Source: Cyclina sinensis
Taxonomy: Eukaryota; Mollusca; Bivalvia; Venerida; Veneridae
Direction of reading: 5' to 3'
DNA: 64,000 nt
Assembly (NCBI GenBank): GCA_012932295.1
Contig: JAAONU010000105.1
Location: 182,138 to 246,137, forward strand
Shown here: in pieces, positions 1 through 13,800 of the stretch
Layout: every line of letters begins with the position of its first letter
How positions within the stretch are numbered: position 1 is the stretch's first letter
Notes under the pieces: generated by a model
What the model was told of the DNA's origin: nothing
What the model saw: the letters and a program-made list of their open reading frames with translations, nothing else
Databases searched by the model: none
Translations under genes and position numbers: made by a program

Positions 1-2690
1 TTAAAACAACTGTTGCATTATTTGGTTTCAAGTGTAAACAACAGTTAGGGAATTTTGTCTTACTTTCCCACAGATTTTAACAAAAAGGCACACAATCACT
101 AACAAAATATTAATGAAATGTTCATTGTTAATAATAATTTGAATACAAGTCCTTTAAAATGTAAATGTTTAATATCTCTTGAGTGCTGTTTTCTGCATTT
201 AACAATTGAGCAGTGAAATGATTTAGTTTTATTGAACAATTAAGACTTGAATTGCCTCAGACGTGAATTATAAGCGGAATTAATAAGTTTATTTGCCTTA
301 AATTTGATTGATTAAACTTTAAACTGCTGAATATTTGCAGTCCATTAAAAGTTGGATTTCAATATCAAAGTACAAAACATTGAGCTACCAGCATGTATAG
401 AGCCTGTTCAGACTGCACGGATGTGCAGGCTGGCTTGGCTCTATACTGGTGGCAAAGGCTAATCACTTTCGATTCCAGCAGAAAAGGATTAAATGTCACG
501 AGTCTGCTGTGTGTCAAACATTTGATCTTTAGTTCGATAGAGCACCTTTTAGTGGCTTTGTATGATGTTGAGATATAAGTAAAAATAAAGAAAAGAAGAA
601 GATTCGGTAATGGTTGTATCTCTTACCATATGAGATATTTCTTTAAACAAAAGTTCCTTGCAGTCTAGAGTACTTTTATCAGCCATTGTGTGCCTGTCTG
701 TCTACGAATTTTGCGTATTCGATAACACCTAAGATTAAGCTAATCACAAGCTTCATTAGAAATGAAAAACTACATAAGCAAAGTGTAAGTGATCAGTACC
801 CAGTGAAAATTAACTGACTTAGTACATCTAAGTAAAGGCATTTGTATAAATACTGGTATAAACAATGCTTATAAAGATAGATGAAACAAAACGGTCTTTT
901 AAGCATACTTGTTCTTTGTCGTTATGTCTGTCAGAGTAGTCCTGCTTAAGAGTGTTCGACATTATTTCACTATTTAGATGTGCTCACTCTGATCTACATA
1001 CTATGTTACCTCCACACTTGTTTTGGTTTTTGGTACTAACTTTACGAAGATTTCTTTAAAGAACTTTCTGTTTGATATCCTTCTTTTTTCAGGGTTTGAG
1101 ACAAGTTCTTGTTCCATACCTTACACTTTTGAAGTGTTTCCTGAAAATAACTTGGTAATAACAATAAATTTCTGTGCAATAATCTTTAAAAATGATATAT
1201 TGTTTGGTACTGTTCTTTATGAATGTTTTGGATGTGTTTCCTTGAAACAAATTGTTAGTTGTTACCTACTGTTTGAAACTTTTGATTTTTAATAACAAAT
1301 TGTTTGGTTACCTAGTTTGCAGAAATGTTCCCAATAATGTACCGAGCTTTTTGTTACGAACTTTGTAAAAAAAGAAATGCTCGAAGCAAATTAATGTTAA
1401 TAGTAACATGTATTAATGTTTTGTACTGAAGTGTTTGCTAGAAGATGCCGTTAAACAGTTGTTAGGCGTCTTCTGTCCATTCGTTCTGTTTTTGTACAAA
1501 GTTTTAGTAAAATCCAGAATGTTCCTCTCTGAAAAGCAAGCAAAACAAATATTGTCACGGTTTTTTTATCAGATGTGCTGAAAATGCCACTTTTGTTTAA
1601 ATTTTATCATTTTTTTCTATTTATTTTAAATTTCAGTTTGTAAGTCAAAACTGTTTGTTTGAAATTGTTTCGGAAGTTTCCTGTCTAAAAAAATCCACCT
1701 TAATTTTGAAAAAATGTTTTTATAACAAACCAGTTTACTGACAGGAATAAGAAAGATATTGTAAGTATTCAATAAGGTCGCTGACATACAGTTGGTTCAC
1801 CTATTTTACATATACAAACATTCTTGCCAGTAAAAAGTTTTTCTCTTAACAAGTTCTTATTTTGTATTTTTGGCAAAGTGTATATCTTCTAGACTCTTTT
1901 AGTGCCGTTTTAACACAAGGTCTAATACACAAATATGCGGTGTTACAACGAAAAAAACCTTACAAGAAAGAACTTTTTACTGGCACCACCTTTGTACACT
2001 TATTTGAATCATTCTTGTAATTGCAAGAAAGCAATAAGAAAAAGGCAGGGTAATGGCAAAAGTCAGTGTGATTCGTTTTATGTATATCTGTAGCCTTTTA
2101 GTGCATTCATTCTCTTCATGTATGTCCATGACATCTGGTTTATATAACATTTTATTTTTGACATACATACCACGTTTCATTATAGTTCAGAATCAGTGAA
2201 CATTCATACATAATTTAAACCTAACTAGTTTTAAAATTCTTAGGTACCTTGTGTTAAGCTGACCAATTAATCCAGTCAGAATCGAGAGATTCACTTTTTT
2301 CGCACACACCCCCCACACACACACACACACTTGCACTGAGTTTCTTTGTCATCTTACATCTTTCAATTAAGTCTGATTTATAAATTGTTTTCAATCGGCA
2401 AATTTTAAAACAAAGGAAACATCGATCCGAGCTGGCAATCATGTTTAGCCTTAAAAAATATTTAATTATTTGGTCAATAGAAGCCTTGCCCCTTTGAAAA
2501 AGAATAGCTGTGTCAAAATCGCCTTCAGTCTAAAACTCACGCTTATATAATAATAATAATAATGATAATAACTGGAGATTGTTTTGTGAAAAACATACGT
2601 CTCCCCCCACACGCATTGCAATACTTCTAAAAACCATTCGATAGAAACACGCTGATAATGTGCATAACTACACTTGGTCACGATCATTGC
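1..2690. other. AT-rich non-coding stretch
   Basis: I find no convincing exon. The short open frames here lack family motifs and plausible splice context. It holds a short CA microsatellite near 2306-2332 and a small inverted repeat (separate entry). Confidence 0.5.
1826..1988. repeat. Small inverted repeat, possible MITE
   Basis: About 20 bp at 1826-1845 (core TGCCAGTAAAAAGTT) recur in reverse complement at 1969-1985, roughly 120 bp away. The size suits a tiny MITE, but I see no target duplication and the inner arms match poorly. Confidence 0.3.
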
Positions 2691-2699
2691 TGTGTAGTT

Positions 2700-3200
2700 T
2701 CCTCAAAACCCAACCAAGGTTACGGAGATATTCAAATTTGTATAAATCAAGGGCCACAACGCTGCTATAAACCATCTGACCAGTATAAGTCCAGTAATAT
2801 GCATAACTACACTTGCTAATGGTCATTGCTTTGAAGTTTCGTCGAAATCTAACCAGCAGTTATAGAGATATGCCCTAACTGTATTCAAAGTTGAATAAAT
2901 TAAGGGCCACTTACTTTCGCTAAAAATCATCCTGACCTGAAAACGACGAAAATATGCATAGCTTATCTCTCTTGTAATTACTCATGTGAAGTTTCCTCAA
3001 AAATCTGATCAGCGGTTAATGGAAGATATGCCTAAATGTATTTAAATTTGGACAAATCAAGGGCCACAATTACGCTAAATATCAGTCGACCGGGAACACT
3101 CAATAATACGCGTGATAACACTCGCTAGCGATCATTCCTGATAGGGTATCGTCAAAATCTGACAAGCGGTTATGGAGATATGCCCATAATTGTTCAAATT
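2700..3200. repeat. Tandem array, ~155-bp unit, about 4 degenerate copies
   Basis: The word AAGGGCCAC recurs near 2750, 2902 and 3060, together with 'GTTATGGAGATATGCCC'-like and 'ATATGCATAACTACACTTG'-like segments. The spacing is about 152-158 bp. The array resembles the cores of the hairpin-ended elements elsewhere in the window, but I could not define termini here. No coding capacity is visible. Confidence 0.6.
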
Positions 3201-3420
3201 TGGCACAAATGTGTGTATTCTAAAAGACTGTATGAGCTGCACTAGTCAAGTAAGATGAACCCCTACCTTTAAAGTTTTAAAGGTCTTAGGAACATAGGAC
3301 ATTTAGAGAACACGGCTGATAAAAATTAAGAAATCATCTTATTATTACAACCACATGTACATTGCTCTACCATCAAGATAAGCAGTGCTTGATTTTGGTT
3401 TGCTTTTATTGGGCTTTAAT

Positions 3421-3635
3421 GCCAGTTTCAACAACCAAGGTAATATCCCGGCGGTCAGTCCACCTAATCAGTATTCCTGGGTATCCAACTCGTACTAACC
3501 AGTTTCTCCGCAAGTGACTGACTACTGCCTCACTTGCTTCAGAGGTGAGGGACAAATGACCTAAAGACGCATTGTCTGAGATCAATTATCACGGAGAAAT
3601 TTTGCCAACCTTGGTGGGGATTGAACCTGCTTGAT
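3421..3635 (-). repeat. tRNA-derived SINE fragment (3' body)
   Basis: On the minus strand the segment opens with a B-box-like GGTTCAATCCCC and continues into a body with CTGGTTAGTACGAGTTGGAT and GGACTGACCGCCGGGATATT, which I associate with bivalve SINE bodies. The A-box half is not clear, so the copy looks 5'-truncated. The family assignment is from memory. Confidence 0.4.
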
Positions 3636-3639
3636 TTTG

Positions 3640-5060
3640 AGTTCTGATTAGAAGAGGATTGTTAGATCGACATGAAAAAACAAGACACGGCTGTTAAACA
3701 AGATAATAATAAAACTATAATACTATAATTACATGACAGTGAAAATTCATCAGCGCTCGATTATACTTAATTTTTTTAATTACAAATTGTAATACATAAG
3801 CTGTATGGCCATTGGAGGTGAATTCAATCTCTTAAGAGAAACATATGATGCACTAACAGTAAAATGACGCAGTTATGGTTTCTGTAAAATTAATATATTT
3901 AACAGATTGAAAATTTCAATTTTGAAGCCCTGCTGCCATATGACAGCTCGGTAACACGAATGTCTTACTCAATTACTGGAATTTTCTGGTCTTGAAAGAT
4001 TCTCTTGATCTAGACAGACTATAAATATCAAATCGTTTAAATAAAAAGCTTGCAATGCTTCAAATTTGGTTTTGCTGCTGAACTGAGGAAAACCTAATAA
4101 ACATCTTTAATCACGTTTTCCATTGTCTAAGATAAATCACTCGTCAGGGGCTTGATGATGTGAAAGAACAAGATTAATTAAGATTCTGTCAGAGATAATG
4201 GTTACAGTGGCAACGAATTATGGCAAAAAATAAAGCACTGATCACAGCCTTCTGGTAGGATCAAATTCTTTGTGCTTGAAAGATAAATATTAAAAGAGTA
4301 CAAGATTATTTTCAGAAGATAACTGCAATTATCAGGTTGATAATTTTTCAATTAGAGAATTCAACACGCCTTTTTAAGGATAGTTTTTATCAGATCTGTG
4401 AGTTTGAGGACCCGAACTGCCATCTGGTTCTCCTCAAAGGAAATCTATGATAACATCCTAGGATTTCGTAACGAAGTATTTCTTAGCAGCAGATCCATAG
4501 AAAAATTACATTAGTTGGTTTTTATTTATGCGCTAGGTTTGGTAGAAGTACCCGAGACTTATGCAGAGTTTGAACAAGGAAGACTGACATCTATGCAGGA
4601 ATAGCATTTTGTACCACGTCATACCACACATTAATACAAAGAGCAAGAGGGAATTTTGTTCAGTAAAGATGTGGCCTGCGAACAGTTACTGAAAATATAT
4701 AGGTCTACAACTGAGTGTCCACTAGTTTAGAATGATAAGACTATTTTGAATCAGTTCTGCTTCTTACAGATACTATTTTTGAACTCTGGATAAATAAATC
4801 GCCCGTGTCAGTGAATCAGAAATACATTTGTAACAAGAAGGAATTATCGTCAGCTCTGTCCAAAAGGGTCACGTCAAACAAATGAAAGACGGTGTTCTAT
4901 CAGTGAGGTCACTGGCACTGTGACTGATAGGGATTATATATACCTGACACTATAGATCTACTTTGTCCTCGGTAAAATGTCCAATAAATAAATGATCAAT
5001 ATATACCTTGACGTAACAAACAGATTGAAGGGTAAACACATGTCACATGATCAATTTGTT
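3640..5060. other. Non-coding stretch
   Basis: AT-rich sequence with no open frame longer than chance and no repeat family that I recognise. Confidence 0.45.
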
Positions 5061-5728
5061 AACCCCCTGCCGCGTAGCGGGGAGGGGATTATAGGAATGG
5101 CGTCCGTCTGTCAGTTTGTCCGTCCGTAACATTTTCGAGTCCGCTCCATAACTTTTAAACTTATGGAAAGTTTTAAAAATAACTTGGCGCAAATGATCAC
5201 TATTATGAGACGATGTGTAGAGCGCAACAACAAGGTCGCTAATCCCAAGGTCAAGGTCACACTTAAAGGTCATATATATACATATATATATATATAAAAA
5301 ATAGTCCACATTTCGTGTCCGCTCCCTAACTTACAAACTGCTTGAAAGATTTTATAATAACTTGAAACAAATGATTCAGAAGATGTGCACAGATCAACAA
5401 CCAGGTCGCTACAGGAAGGTCAAGGTCACACATAGAAGTCAAATATAAAAAATTCCACATTTTGATTCCTCTCCATACCTAATTGACAAGTCCACCCAAT
5501 CACAAATTTTAACTATTTCACAATTCTCCATATCCTCAATTTCTCATCAATTGAGTTACTCGCAGTTTCATCTCCATAGATCCATCATTTACAAATGTGA
5601 GGTCCAAATGAAGCTGCCCATTTTCCGTAAAAATCATTATCCTATGTCATATTGGGAGGTCTCTCTTCACGCTTGTTATCCAATGTTCTACTACGGCAGG
5701 GGATAAAGCTGTCCTTCGGACTGCCTTG
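5061..5728 (+). mobile_element. Hairpin-ended Helentron-like non-autonomous element
   Basis: The 5' end (from 5063, CCCCCTGCCGCGTAGCGGGG) folds into a hairpin. The 3' part has the partner CTACGGCAGGGG near 5691-5702, making subterminal inverted repeats, followed by a small hairpin around GTCCTTCGGAC and an end in CCTTG. Inside are degenerate repeats carrying GTCCGTCCGT-type words and 'AGGTCAAGGTCACAC' (about 5227 and 5418). No protein is encoded. The class call rests on this architecture only. Confidence 0.5.
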
Positions 5729-5729
5729 A

Positions 5730-8060
5730 TTATGTATATGTACATTTGTAACATATGGTGTCGGAATATCTCGTATATTTCATTTTAAGTGATTTGTAAA
5801 ATGTGTTTGAAAACTGCAGCCACTCAAAAAGAAAATATTCTACAACTCAGACGTGTTTTGTTCTGTTCTTTGCTGATGGTCATTTTCATTGCATAAAATG
5901 ACGAATTAATGAACGAGGAAGTTAAGCAGAGCGCTATTTTCAACCATGCCTGACTTTGTGTAATAATATTTGAGGTTGATTTTAGATAAAGATTTACATT
6001 CCCAATAAAATAGCGAGTTTTAATGATTCCTTTGAAACTGATAAAAAATTGCAGAAATATAATGTTTTATGGTTAATAATACGACGAACTGCTTATTAAC
6101 ATTTCTCCAGAGCCATCATTTATTTACATTTTTTGAGACAACAGAGGCCTGTTGGTCGTGCAATTACCAAAGGTGGTGTCAAGACGGAAAGGGTCGCCGA
6201 TACACTGACATGGTTATAAATATAAAGGAGTAGTTTCCCTTTGGAGTTGCTAATGTGTTGAAAATGCCAAAATTTACCAGAAAGGAGGAGTTTGAACTTC
6301 TTTTTATCATACTTAAAGTTAAAAAAAAACCCCAGTACAGCCTTCTTAAGAAGCTTTAACCAAGAAAATGTGGGGAAACCATCAATTTTTTTTTGTCTTA
6401 CCGAGTTGTCTTAAACTTACATTTAACGGAGATACCTTTTTACCAATTATAAGGTACTAGTATAAGAGAAATTAAAACTATGTCAACTTGTTAGTTCAGT
6501 ATCACGTTAGTTGCTGATCGGGGTCATCTCAAAATTGTGTGATTTCTCTACTATAAACACAAGGTTTTTGAGAGGAAAAATAACTAAGACCAATTTTATT
6601 TTCAGTGATTTATTACAACAGTTAATTCCAGTAACTTTGCTTACAAACTCATGTTATAGTTAATTTGTGGGGCTATGTACACTAAAATTGTAAGAGAACT
6701 TTCAAGACAACAATAAAAAAAATAATTCGGGGCCTTTGTAGAATATGCCATTCCATTCAATGTCACTCTGGAACACTTATTTTATTGACCAGGGACCCGT
6801 TTAATCTTAAAGTGCGTAAGTTACACCCAAAACTTTTGCGCAACCAAAATTTTTTCTCTAAAATAAACACTTCAAAGTTGATCTTTCTTACGTATGGCTG
6901 CAGTGGAACTTCGTTTGAGTGGTTTCCTTTCATAGCCTAGCATCTTTGGTACTATCATGTAAAGTATGCTTTAGAAATATAAAGGGATATGAGAGCGCAG
7001 TTTAAAGTACATGTGTAATGAATTCAACTAACAATAGTCTGAGTTCATGTTAACTATACACTTGCATTTTGAATATGCCACACAAGGTCGATTTATCTCT
7101 ACGTTAACAATTTTCACATAGTTTCTTATATATTTTTTTGCTTAAATAGCAATGTTGAACTTTTCACACTTAACTTACTGTAGATTTATGAGCACACACC
7201 ATTCATAATTAATTTCACAGATGTTTTATTGTCAGGAAAGGCACAGACCTACACAGTACATGTCTAATTATTTTTAAGTTGTTTTATTGTTAGGAAAGGC
7301 ACAGACATGAAACAAGATGGCTGAATAATTTGAAATTTGTTTAAAGATGTCCGGAAGAATCTTATACAAGGTCCAATGGGTAAATCAAATTTATGTCTTA
7401 TTTACTTACATCGTGAGACGTTTTCTACAAAATGGTACTTAGCTTAGGTTCAGTTCAGCAGTTTTGCGACCAGTGGTATTTTCTCAGCTAACTTAAAATA
7501 GTAGAATTACTTTCAAGAGGCAATATCATAAGCGATCACACTATTATGTTTTGGTGGGGGAGGGATGGGGCGACGGACATGGCTACATGGTTTTACGATA
7601 CTCCGCTCTTACACTTTAACTTTTGCAGTGAAAAGAGTAGTTCCAAATATTCCAACTAGAACAAAAGAAGTAGATTTTTTTGAAATTCAGAATTATACAG
7701 CTTCAGTGACAAACTAAAAATGTGTGCGTACATTTGATTACACACTGACACAAATGGGAAGCAACATTTCATTGAGTGAGAAGCAGATTTAAAACAGAGT
7801 TATTTCCTCTATCGTATTGGTAACAGACTCAGGGAACACACTCTACTAAGTCACAGGATTGTTCAAAGGCTTTGTAAGTAAAAGGGTCATTGTAAAATTT
7901 GTGCATGGCATTGGAGTGAAAATGTGTACAACTGAAATGAAAATAAACAGAATACTGCTTATGATGCTATTTTTATTTGATGGTAAAATTTATAGCAAAT
8001 CAATAAATACCAAGAAGGCAAATAACCAGGTAGACAACGTATATTTGGACAGAAGTTAAA
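5730..8060. other. Non-coding stretch
   Basis: No gene is supported. One local duplication is visible: a segment with AGGAAAGGCACAGAC occurs near 7235 and again near 7291. A G-rich run lies near 7554-7572. Confidence 0.45.
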
Positions 8061-8084
8061 ATTCTTCCGAGCATGGATTATTAC

Positions 8085-8400
8085 GGCCCTGAAAAGAACT
8101 ATCACCAACATTTTTTACGTCTGACCAATCACTGTGACCTTGACCTTTGAGCCAGGTACCTGGCTCTTGAACACGACACGCAGTCATATCTAGATGAACC
8201 AATATGCCAAGACATTTTGAAAATTCATCCATGCATGAAGAAGTTACGACCCGGGCAAGGTATATCATACAACTTTTTTATCTTTGACAATTCACTGTGA
8301 CCTTGACCTAGGGACTTAGCTCTTGCATGTGACACACCGCCTCATCTAGATGAACAAAAATGCAAAGGTATTTCAAAATACTTTTATGCTTAAAATCCAT
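8085..8400. repeat. Two-copy tandem repeat, ~172-bp unit
   Basis: CACTGTGACCTTGACCT starts near 8120 and again near 8292. Each is followed by 'AGCTCTTG..GTGACAC' and 'CATCTAGATGAAC'-like segments. It looks like a short relic of a tandem-core element; no termini were identified. Confidence 0.5.
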
Positions 8401-8409
8401 TAGGTTGAA

Positions 8410-9186
8410 AAAAGAGCAGTTCAATGAAAAAAATGCATTTTTTGTGTGAGTCCGTCAAAATCACAAAATGACATCAAAATTCAAAAAGAATTTATTGTGA
8501 AAAAATCATGACACACAGTCTTGTTGAATCATTACCCTTTTTACAATCTATTTAGTCTTATCAGCAACTATTTCTTTTCAAATGTCATCATGCCAAAATA
8601 TCCTGTTCATTCTAATATCCTGTAAAATCAAACTTGATCACTTGTTCTATAAGAGGGATAAAACTTTTTTCTCCGATATTCAAGTAATACAGTCTTGGAT
8701 AAACTAGGTATTTGAATGTATGTCAACGTACATTGATGAGGGGCCGGGGTGCGTTTTCTACAGCGTCTCAGTGCATTATAAGTATGTATACACACTCTAT
8801 GCAATATGAAAGCTGGATATGACAAAAAGGATATATCAGAGCTATATATTATTATACCTGTGTCAGTGAGCATCGGAATTAAATGATATTTTTGTGTGTC
8901 ACAGTAACACTAGTCTCATTATTTCGTCTCTGGAGGTGAACTGGTTTTATTTTATAGTTGTTCACCTTCTGCGTCGCACTTTTGATCTGCGTCTACTTAC
9001 ACGGATTCGACTAATCGTATGCAGTTTGGCACATATTATCGCGCGTTTGACGTTTGTCCCATATTTTGCAGTTTACAAACAAATGATGAAGTTAAGATAA
9101 AATATGATAACTTTAACCATACCAGTCCCTTTCATCTAAGAAAACCACACACATAATATAAATATAAGCAGAAACACTTGTCACCT
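8410..9186. other. Non-coding stretch
   Basis: No exon or recognised repeat was found. Confidence 0.4.
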
Positions 9187-9558
9187 GAGATACGAAATCC
9201 TAGAACCAATTGTTAGGCTATATGCTGGTGCAATAGGTGAAACTTTTCGTTTAGTGCAAGATAATGCTCGAGCACACACTGCAAGAATCGTCCGGAACTT
9301 CTTTGATGATGAAGGTATTGAGGTCATAGACTGGCCAGCGAGGTCTCCCGATCTTAACCCTATAGAGCATGTCTGGGACATGTATTCTCGTAGACACTTT
9401 CGCGTCCGAACCCTGTGCAGGACGTCCGTGAGCTTTCTCGTGCTCTTGTAGCAGAATGGGATGCCATACCACAGGATATGATCAGACGTGTCATCAGGCG
9501 CATGCCCTGACGATGCAGAGAATGCCTAAACGCCCGAGGGGGATACACTCATTACTGA
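9187..9558 (+). pseudogene. Tc1/mariner transposase, 3' fragment
   Basis: The conceptual product has the second catalytic Asp in VQDNARAHTA and the third acidic residue in SPDLNPIEHVWD. They are separated by 34 residues (DD34E), as in Tc1-like transposases. After VWD the frame shifts: the expected C-terminus (AEWDAIPQDMIRRVIRRMP, then RECLNARGGYTHY) is read in another frame, and a TGA interrupts it near 9508. The N-terminal DNA-binding half and the first catalytic Asp are missing, and no terminal inverted repeats are seen. It is a dead, 5'-truncated copy. It is distinct from the Tc1 copy at 60209-61714, because the residues between the motifs differ (FFDDEGIEV versus FLAQQNVSV). Confidence 0.9.
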
Positions 9559-9559
9559 C

Positions 9560-10851
9560 ACTGACTATGAAACGTTTCCAGGCCTGAATCTACTTTTACA
9601 GACATTGGTTGTTCTCCTGTAAGATCACCATTTCATAAGACACCATTTGATGTTTGCTATTCCTCTAATCTGAGCTGGTGACATAGTTTCTGGCCTCATG
9701 AGACCAAGTTTTAATCTAATTTATGACCTAGAGATATTCAAAACATTCTTAAAAAGTTTTACAGAGATTTGGTCAAGTATATCCTCTATTTTGATAGCAA
9801 GCTTACTTCTGACGTCATTCGAAACTGATGATGAAAAAAGACAGATTGTGAAAGTTCAGCCTAGGTAGATCTGAATGTTATAATCTTGTATTTACCAAAG
9901 ACAGAAAGAACAAATAAAGAAAGAACAAAAGAAAAAAAAGAAAAAAAACACAAGAATGAAAAGTGACACAAACTTTAAAGAATCACTTTATATTAATGTT
10001 ATTTTGGTGCTGTATCTTGTTCGCACAGCAAACTTATTTATAGAGATTTGAAATGACCTTGCCTTAGGTATGCATTACATTTTTCTTGATGTGGGACCTT
10101 CTTGGGGCACAGGTAAGTGATTTGTAGTACATGACTGTTTCATTGTTAATCTTCCTTTCTCGCTATTATTATTTTTTTTAATTGATTATTGTTCGTGCTT
10201 TAATTTGAAACAAAATAAATTTTCTTCTAATTTCTATATTATTCCTGTGATGCATGCATAACCTCCTAGTCATACACAGTGTCATAGCAAGCTAAGGCAA
10301 ATCTGTCGAAAACTTACATGTAAAAATCAGGTTGTAATGCTCAGTATCGTATACTGAAAAGGGTTACTTGGAAAATTTCTGTCGTAAAACCAACAAAATT
10401 TAACAATGAAATGATAATGATTGACAGAATCGTAAAAAAATAGCTGTATTCAAAATGTTTGCGAGACTTTTCATCTAAGTACGTAATCAGTGACCCAACT
10501 GGGCATATGTAAAAAAAAACAATGTGTGCATTAATACATAATGAAAAAACGGACATGGTTTTGGATGCTTGATTTGACTAGAGTCTATTAAAAACCAGTA
10601 TGCATGCACTTACGCCCCTCATCCCCCACCCCCACCCTTAGTACCTTCAGTGCTTTGATTTAATAACTTCCCTAAGACTGATTGTTTTGCCAAGTTAAGT
10701 TTCATCTCCCGCCTTTAGATCATTAGGTGGAGCAAACTTCCACGAGAAATGGCATGTATCTGCCGTTCTGAAACACTGGGTAGATCTGAGGAATTTAGGG
10801 GAGATCACTGTGAAAGAGATACGGCACGTGACCTGATCACATGAAAAAAAG
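9560..10851. other. Non-coding stretch upstream of the secreted-protein gene
   Basis: It contains a purine-rich A/G tract near 9890-9955 and nothing coding. The promoter of the gene starting at 10852 should lie in its last part, but no clear TATA box or initiator can be assigned. A short out-of-frame upstream ATG at 10841 precedes the chosen start. Confidence 0.4.
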
Positions 10852-13800
10852 ATGGCGTCAACGTTGCTTCTCTGTTTGCTTTGTGTCTTTTTGAGTTATT
10901 GCTCAGCATTGCTGTACCCACTCCATGCAAGTTGCAAAATAGAGTGGTAAGTTGAAAATTCGCAAAGATATAGTCTAGATACATTGAGGTTAATTCTATC
11001 TTGAATGATAGTGACAATTATTAGATGAACAAAAGTTACGTAACAAAAAAAAAAAAAAAAAGATCTACACAACACAGTCAACAGCAACTTGAGCAAGTGC
11101 AAATGATTCTCCTCAGAGAAATGGTGCTAATTTTGAAAACATAAAATGAAGACAACCCTTAAATGTTTATCCAATGAATGTAGGTGTTATTTACAGTTGT
11201 ATTACATACTTGCAACTTCATTATTTTGGAAGTATTTTAGATAGAGACAAAACTATGATACATTGTAAACACATTGACAGCTAAAAAGGAATGTACCCCT
11301 GGGCGTGCAGAAAATTTAATCTTCCAACTCTTGTATGATTCCTTTACAGATCTGTCCAAACATATAAAAGTTTTAAACAGAAATTGAGAATTAGGATTTC
11401 ATCACACACTCAGCTGGCAGCATTTAATAGTTCAAGTACTTTTAGTAAATTTATAGTAAATGAGAATTTAAAAAGTCATTATGGTTCATTATTAAATACA
11501 TTCACAGTGCTCCAGCTATCAATAGATTGCAGGTTGCAATGCCCGTTCCCAATTTATGAGCACATGGGTGCCCTGCTGTGTGCCATGCCCTCAATCTGCA
11601 TCAATTAACAATGATTTGTGTTTGTTGCAGGAATTTTTCAGGAGATTGTGCTGCAATTCAGAATCGTCTTGTTATTGTTATTAAACAGTGGAATGGTCCA
11701 GAAAACTGCCAGAATGGTGGAGAGAAATGTCTGTACCAGGTAATGTTGGAACTTATCTGACAAACTTACATGTACTTGACTGAATGTCTATATCAGGAAG
11801 ATGCAAAGACTCAGAAAAATCCCAGTCTTATTAGAAATTCGAATTCATGCAGGCTTGGTCATGAGTAGCTTGAAAACCAATGCTTCTAGACCACTGAGTC
11901 AAAGAATTGAGTCACTGACACAGTTATCTGAGGTTAAATCTATATTAACACAGGTAGGTGTGCACTTGACTGTAACACATCCATCCTCAAAAAGTCATCA
12001 TTTATGAAAATAGACTTTCTTATGTCAGAAACAACTAAAGGTTTTTTTTAAAAAAAAATCTAAGTTTGGTCATCCTGGATGAGCCTCCACTTTTAGCTCA
12101 CCTGTCACGTAGTGACAGAGTGAGCTTTCTGATCACCTTTTGTCCGTCTTCCGTCCGTCCGTCCATCTGTTAACAGTTGGTTTGTTAACACTCTAGTGGT
12201 CACATTTTTGCCTCAATTGTCATGAAACTTGGTCAGGATGTTTGTCTCATTAATATCTCGGACGAGTTCGAACATGGGTTATCAGAGTTGGAAAACTAGG
12301 TCACAGAGCCCAACTATAGAAAAACCTTGTTAACACTATAGAGGCTACTTTTTCAGTCCAAATATCCTGGAAATTTGTCAGAAATGTTCTAATGATGATT
12401 TCTAGCTCAGGGTCAAATATGGGTCATCTGGGTTCAAAAACTAGGTCACAGAGCCCAAAAATAGAAACATCTTGTTAACACTCTAGAGATTACATTTTCA
12501 GCCCAAATAATCTGGAAATTTGTCAGAAAGGTTGCTTCAAAGATTTCTAGCACAAGTTCAAATATAGGTCATCTGGGGTCAAAAACTAGGTCACAGAGCC
12601 TAAAAATAGAAAAATCTTGTTAACACTCTAGAGGTTACATTTTCAGCCCAAATAATCTGGAAATTTGTCAGAAAAATTGCCTTGAGGATTTCTAGATCAA
12701 GCTCGAGTATGGGTCATCTGGGGTCACAAACTAGGTCACAGAGTCCAAATATGGAAAAACCTTGTTAATATTCTAAAGGTAGCATTTTCAGTCCAAATAA
12801 CCTGGAAATTTGTCAGAAAGATTCTATGGATGATTTCTAGCTCAGTTTTGAATATATGTTTTCTGGGGTCAAAAACTAGGTCACAGAGCCCGAAAGTAGA
12901 AAAACCTTGTAAAAGCTCTATAGGTTACATTTTTAGTCTAAATGTCCTTGAAATTTGTCAGAAAGGTTGTTTTAATGATTTCTAGCTCAAATTTGGATAT
13001 GGGTCATCTGGGATCAAAAACTAGGTCACATGGTACAAATATGTAAAAAAAACTTTTTAACACTCCAGAGGTTACATTTTCAGTCCAAATATTCAAGAAA
13101 TTTGTCAGACAGGTTCTTTTGATGATTTCTAGCTCAAGTTGGAGTATGGGTCATCTTGGGTCAAAAACTAGGTCACAGAGCCCAAATATGGAAAAACTTT
13201 GTAAACACTCTAGAGGCTACATTTTAAGTCCAAATGTCCTTGAAATTTGTCATACTCAGGTGAGCGATACAGGGCCATCATGGCCCTCTTGTTCTAACAT
13301 TTATCCACAAAGATGCAGTGCATCAGTAAGGAACACCCTTATTTTGGATTCAAAGGCCACTTAGTTTAAACAAAAACTGATCCTTTTTCAATAAACCAAA
13401 GTCATTTTTATTTTGGTTTATTTGGTTACACATTACATAATTTCTTTTAAATAACAGGCACTCGAGTTTTGGAATATGAATGTTACACAACTTGAACTTA
13501 CTAAAATGGCAAAACTATTGATGTTTCTCTGTTAATTTTCAAAGATTTCAAAACCTGTCCAGTAGTTAACATACAATAGTATCTCAGATTACAGTCATTT
13601 TGTAACAATACAAATATCTTTTTGATAATTTCAATTAGTACACACCACTAGGTAGTATATTTAGTCACATTTCATACATGCTTGGTTCTTATGTTCCAGC
13701 TGAAGACACAGACAGACACAGAGATTACAGCCACACATGAAACCCCAGTAAAACATTACATTGATGATTTGAAATTCAACTTCATAAACAAACCAGATGG

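Noticed and set aside
11384..12007. Open frames between exons 1 and 3 of the secreted-protein gene
   Set aside because: They overlap exon 2 in other frames or lie in introns; the phase-consistent exon chain explains the coding signal.
13119..13364. Open frame spanning the end of the 145-bp array, and a similar one at 30550-30849
   Set aside because: Both read through tandem units of the same element and encode repeat peptides only.
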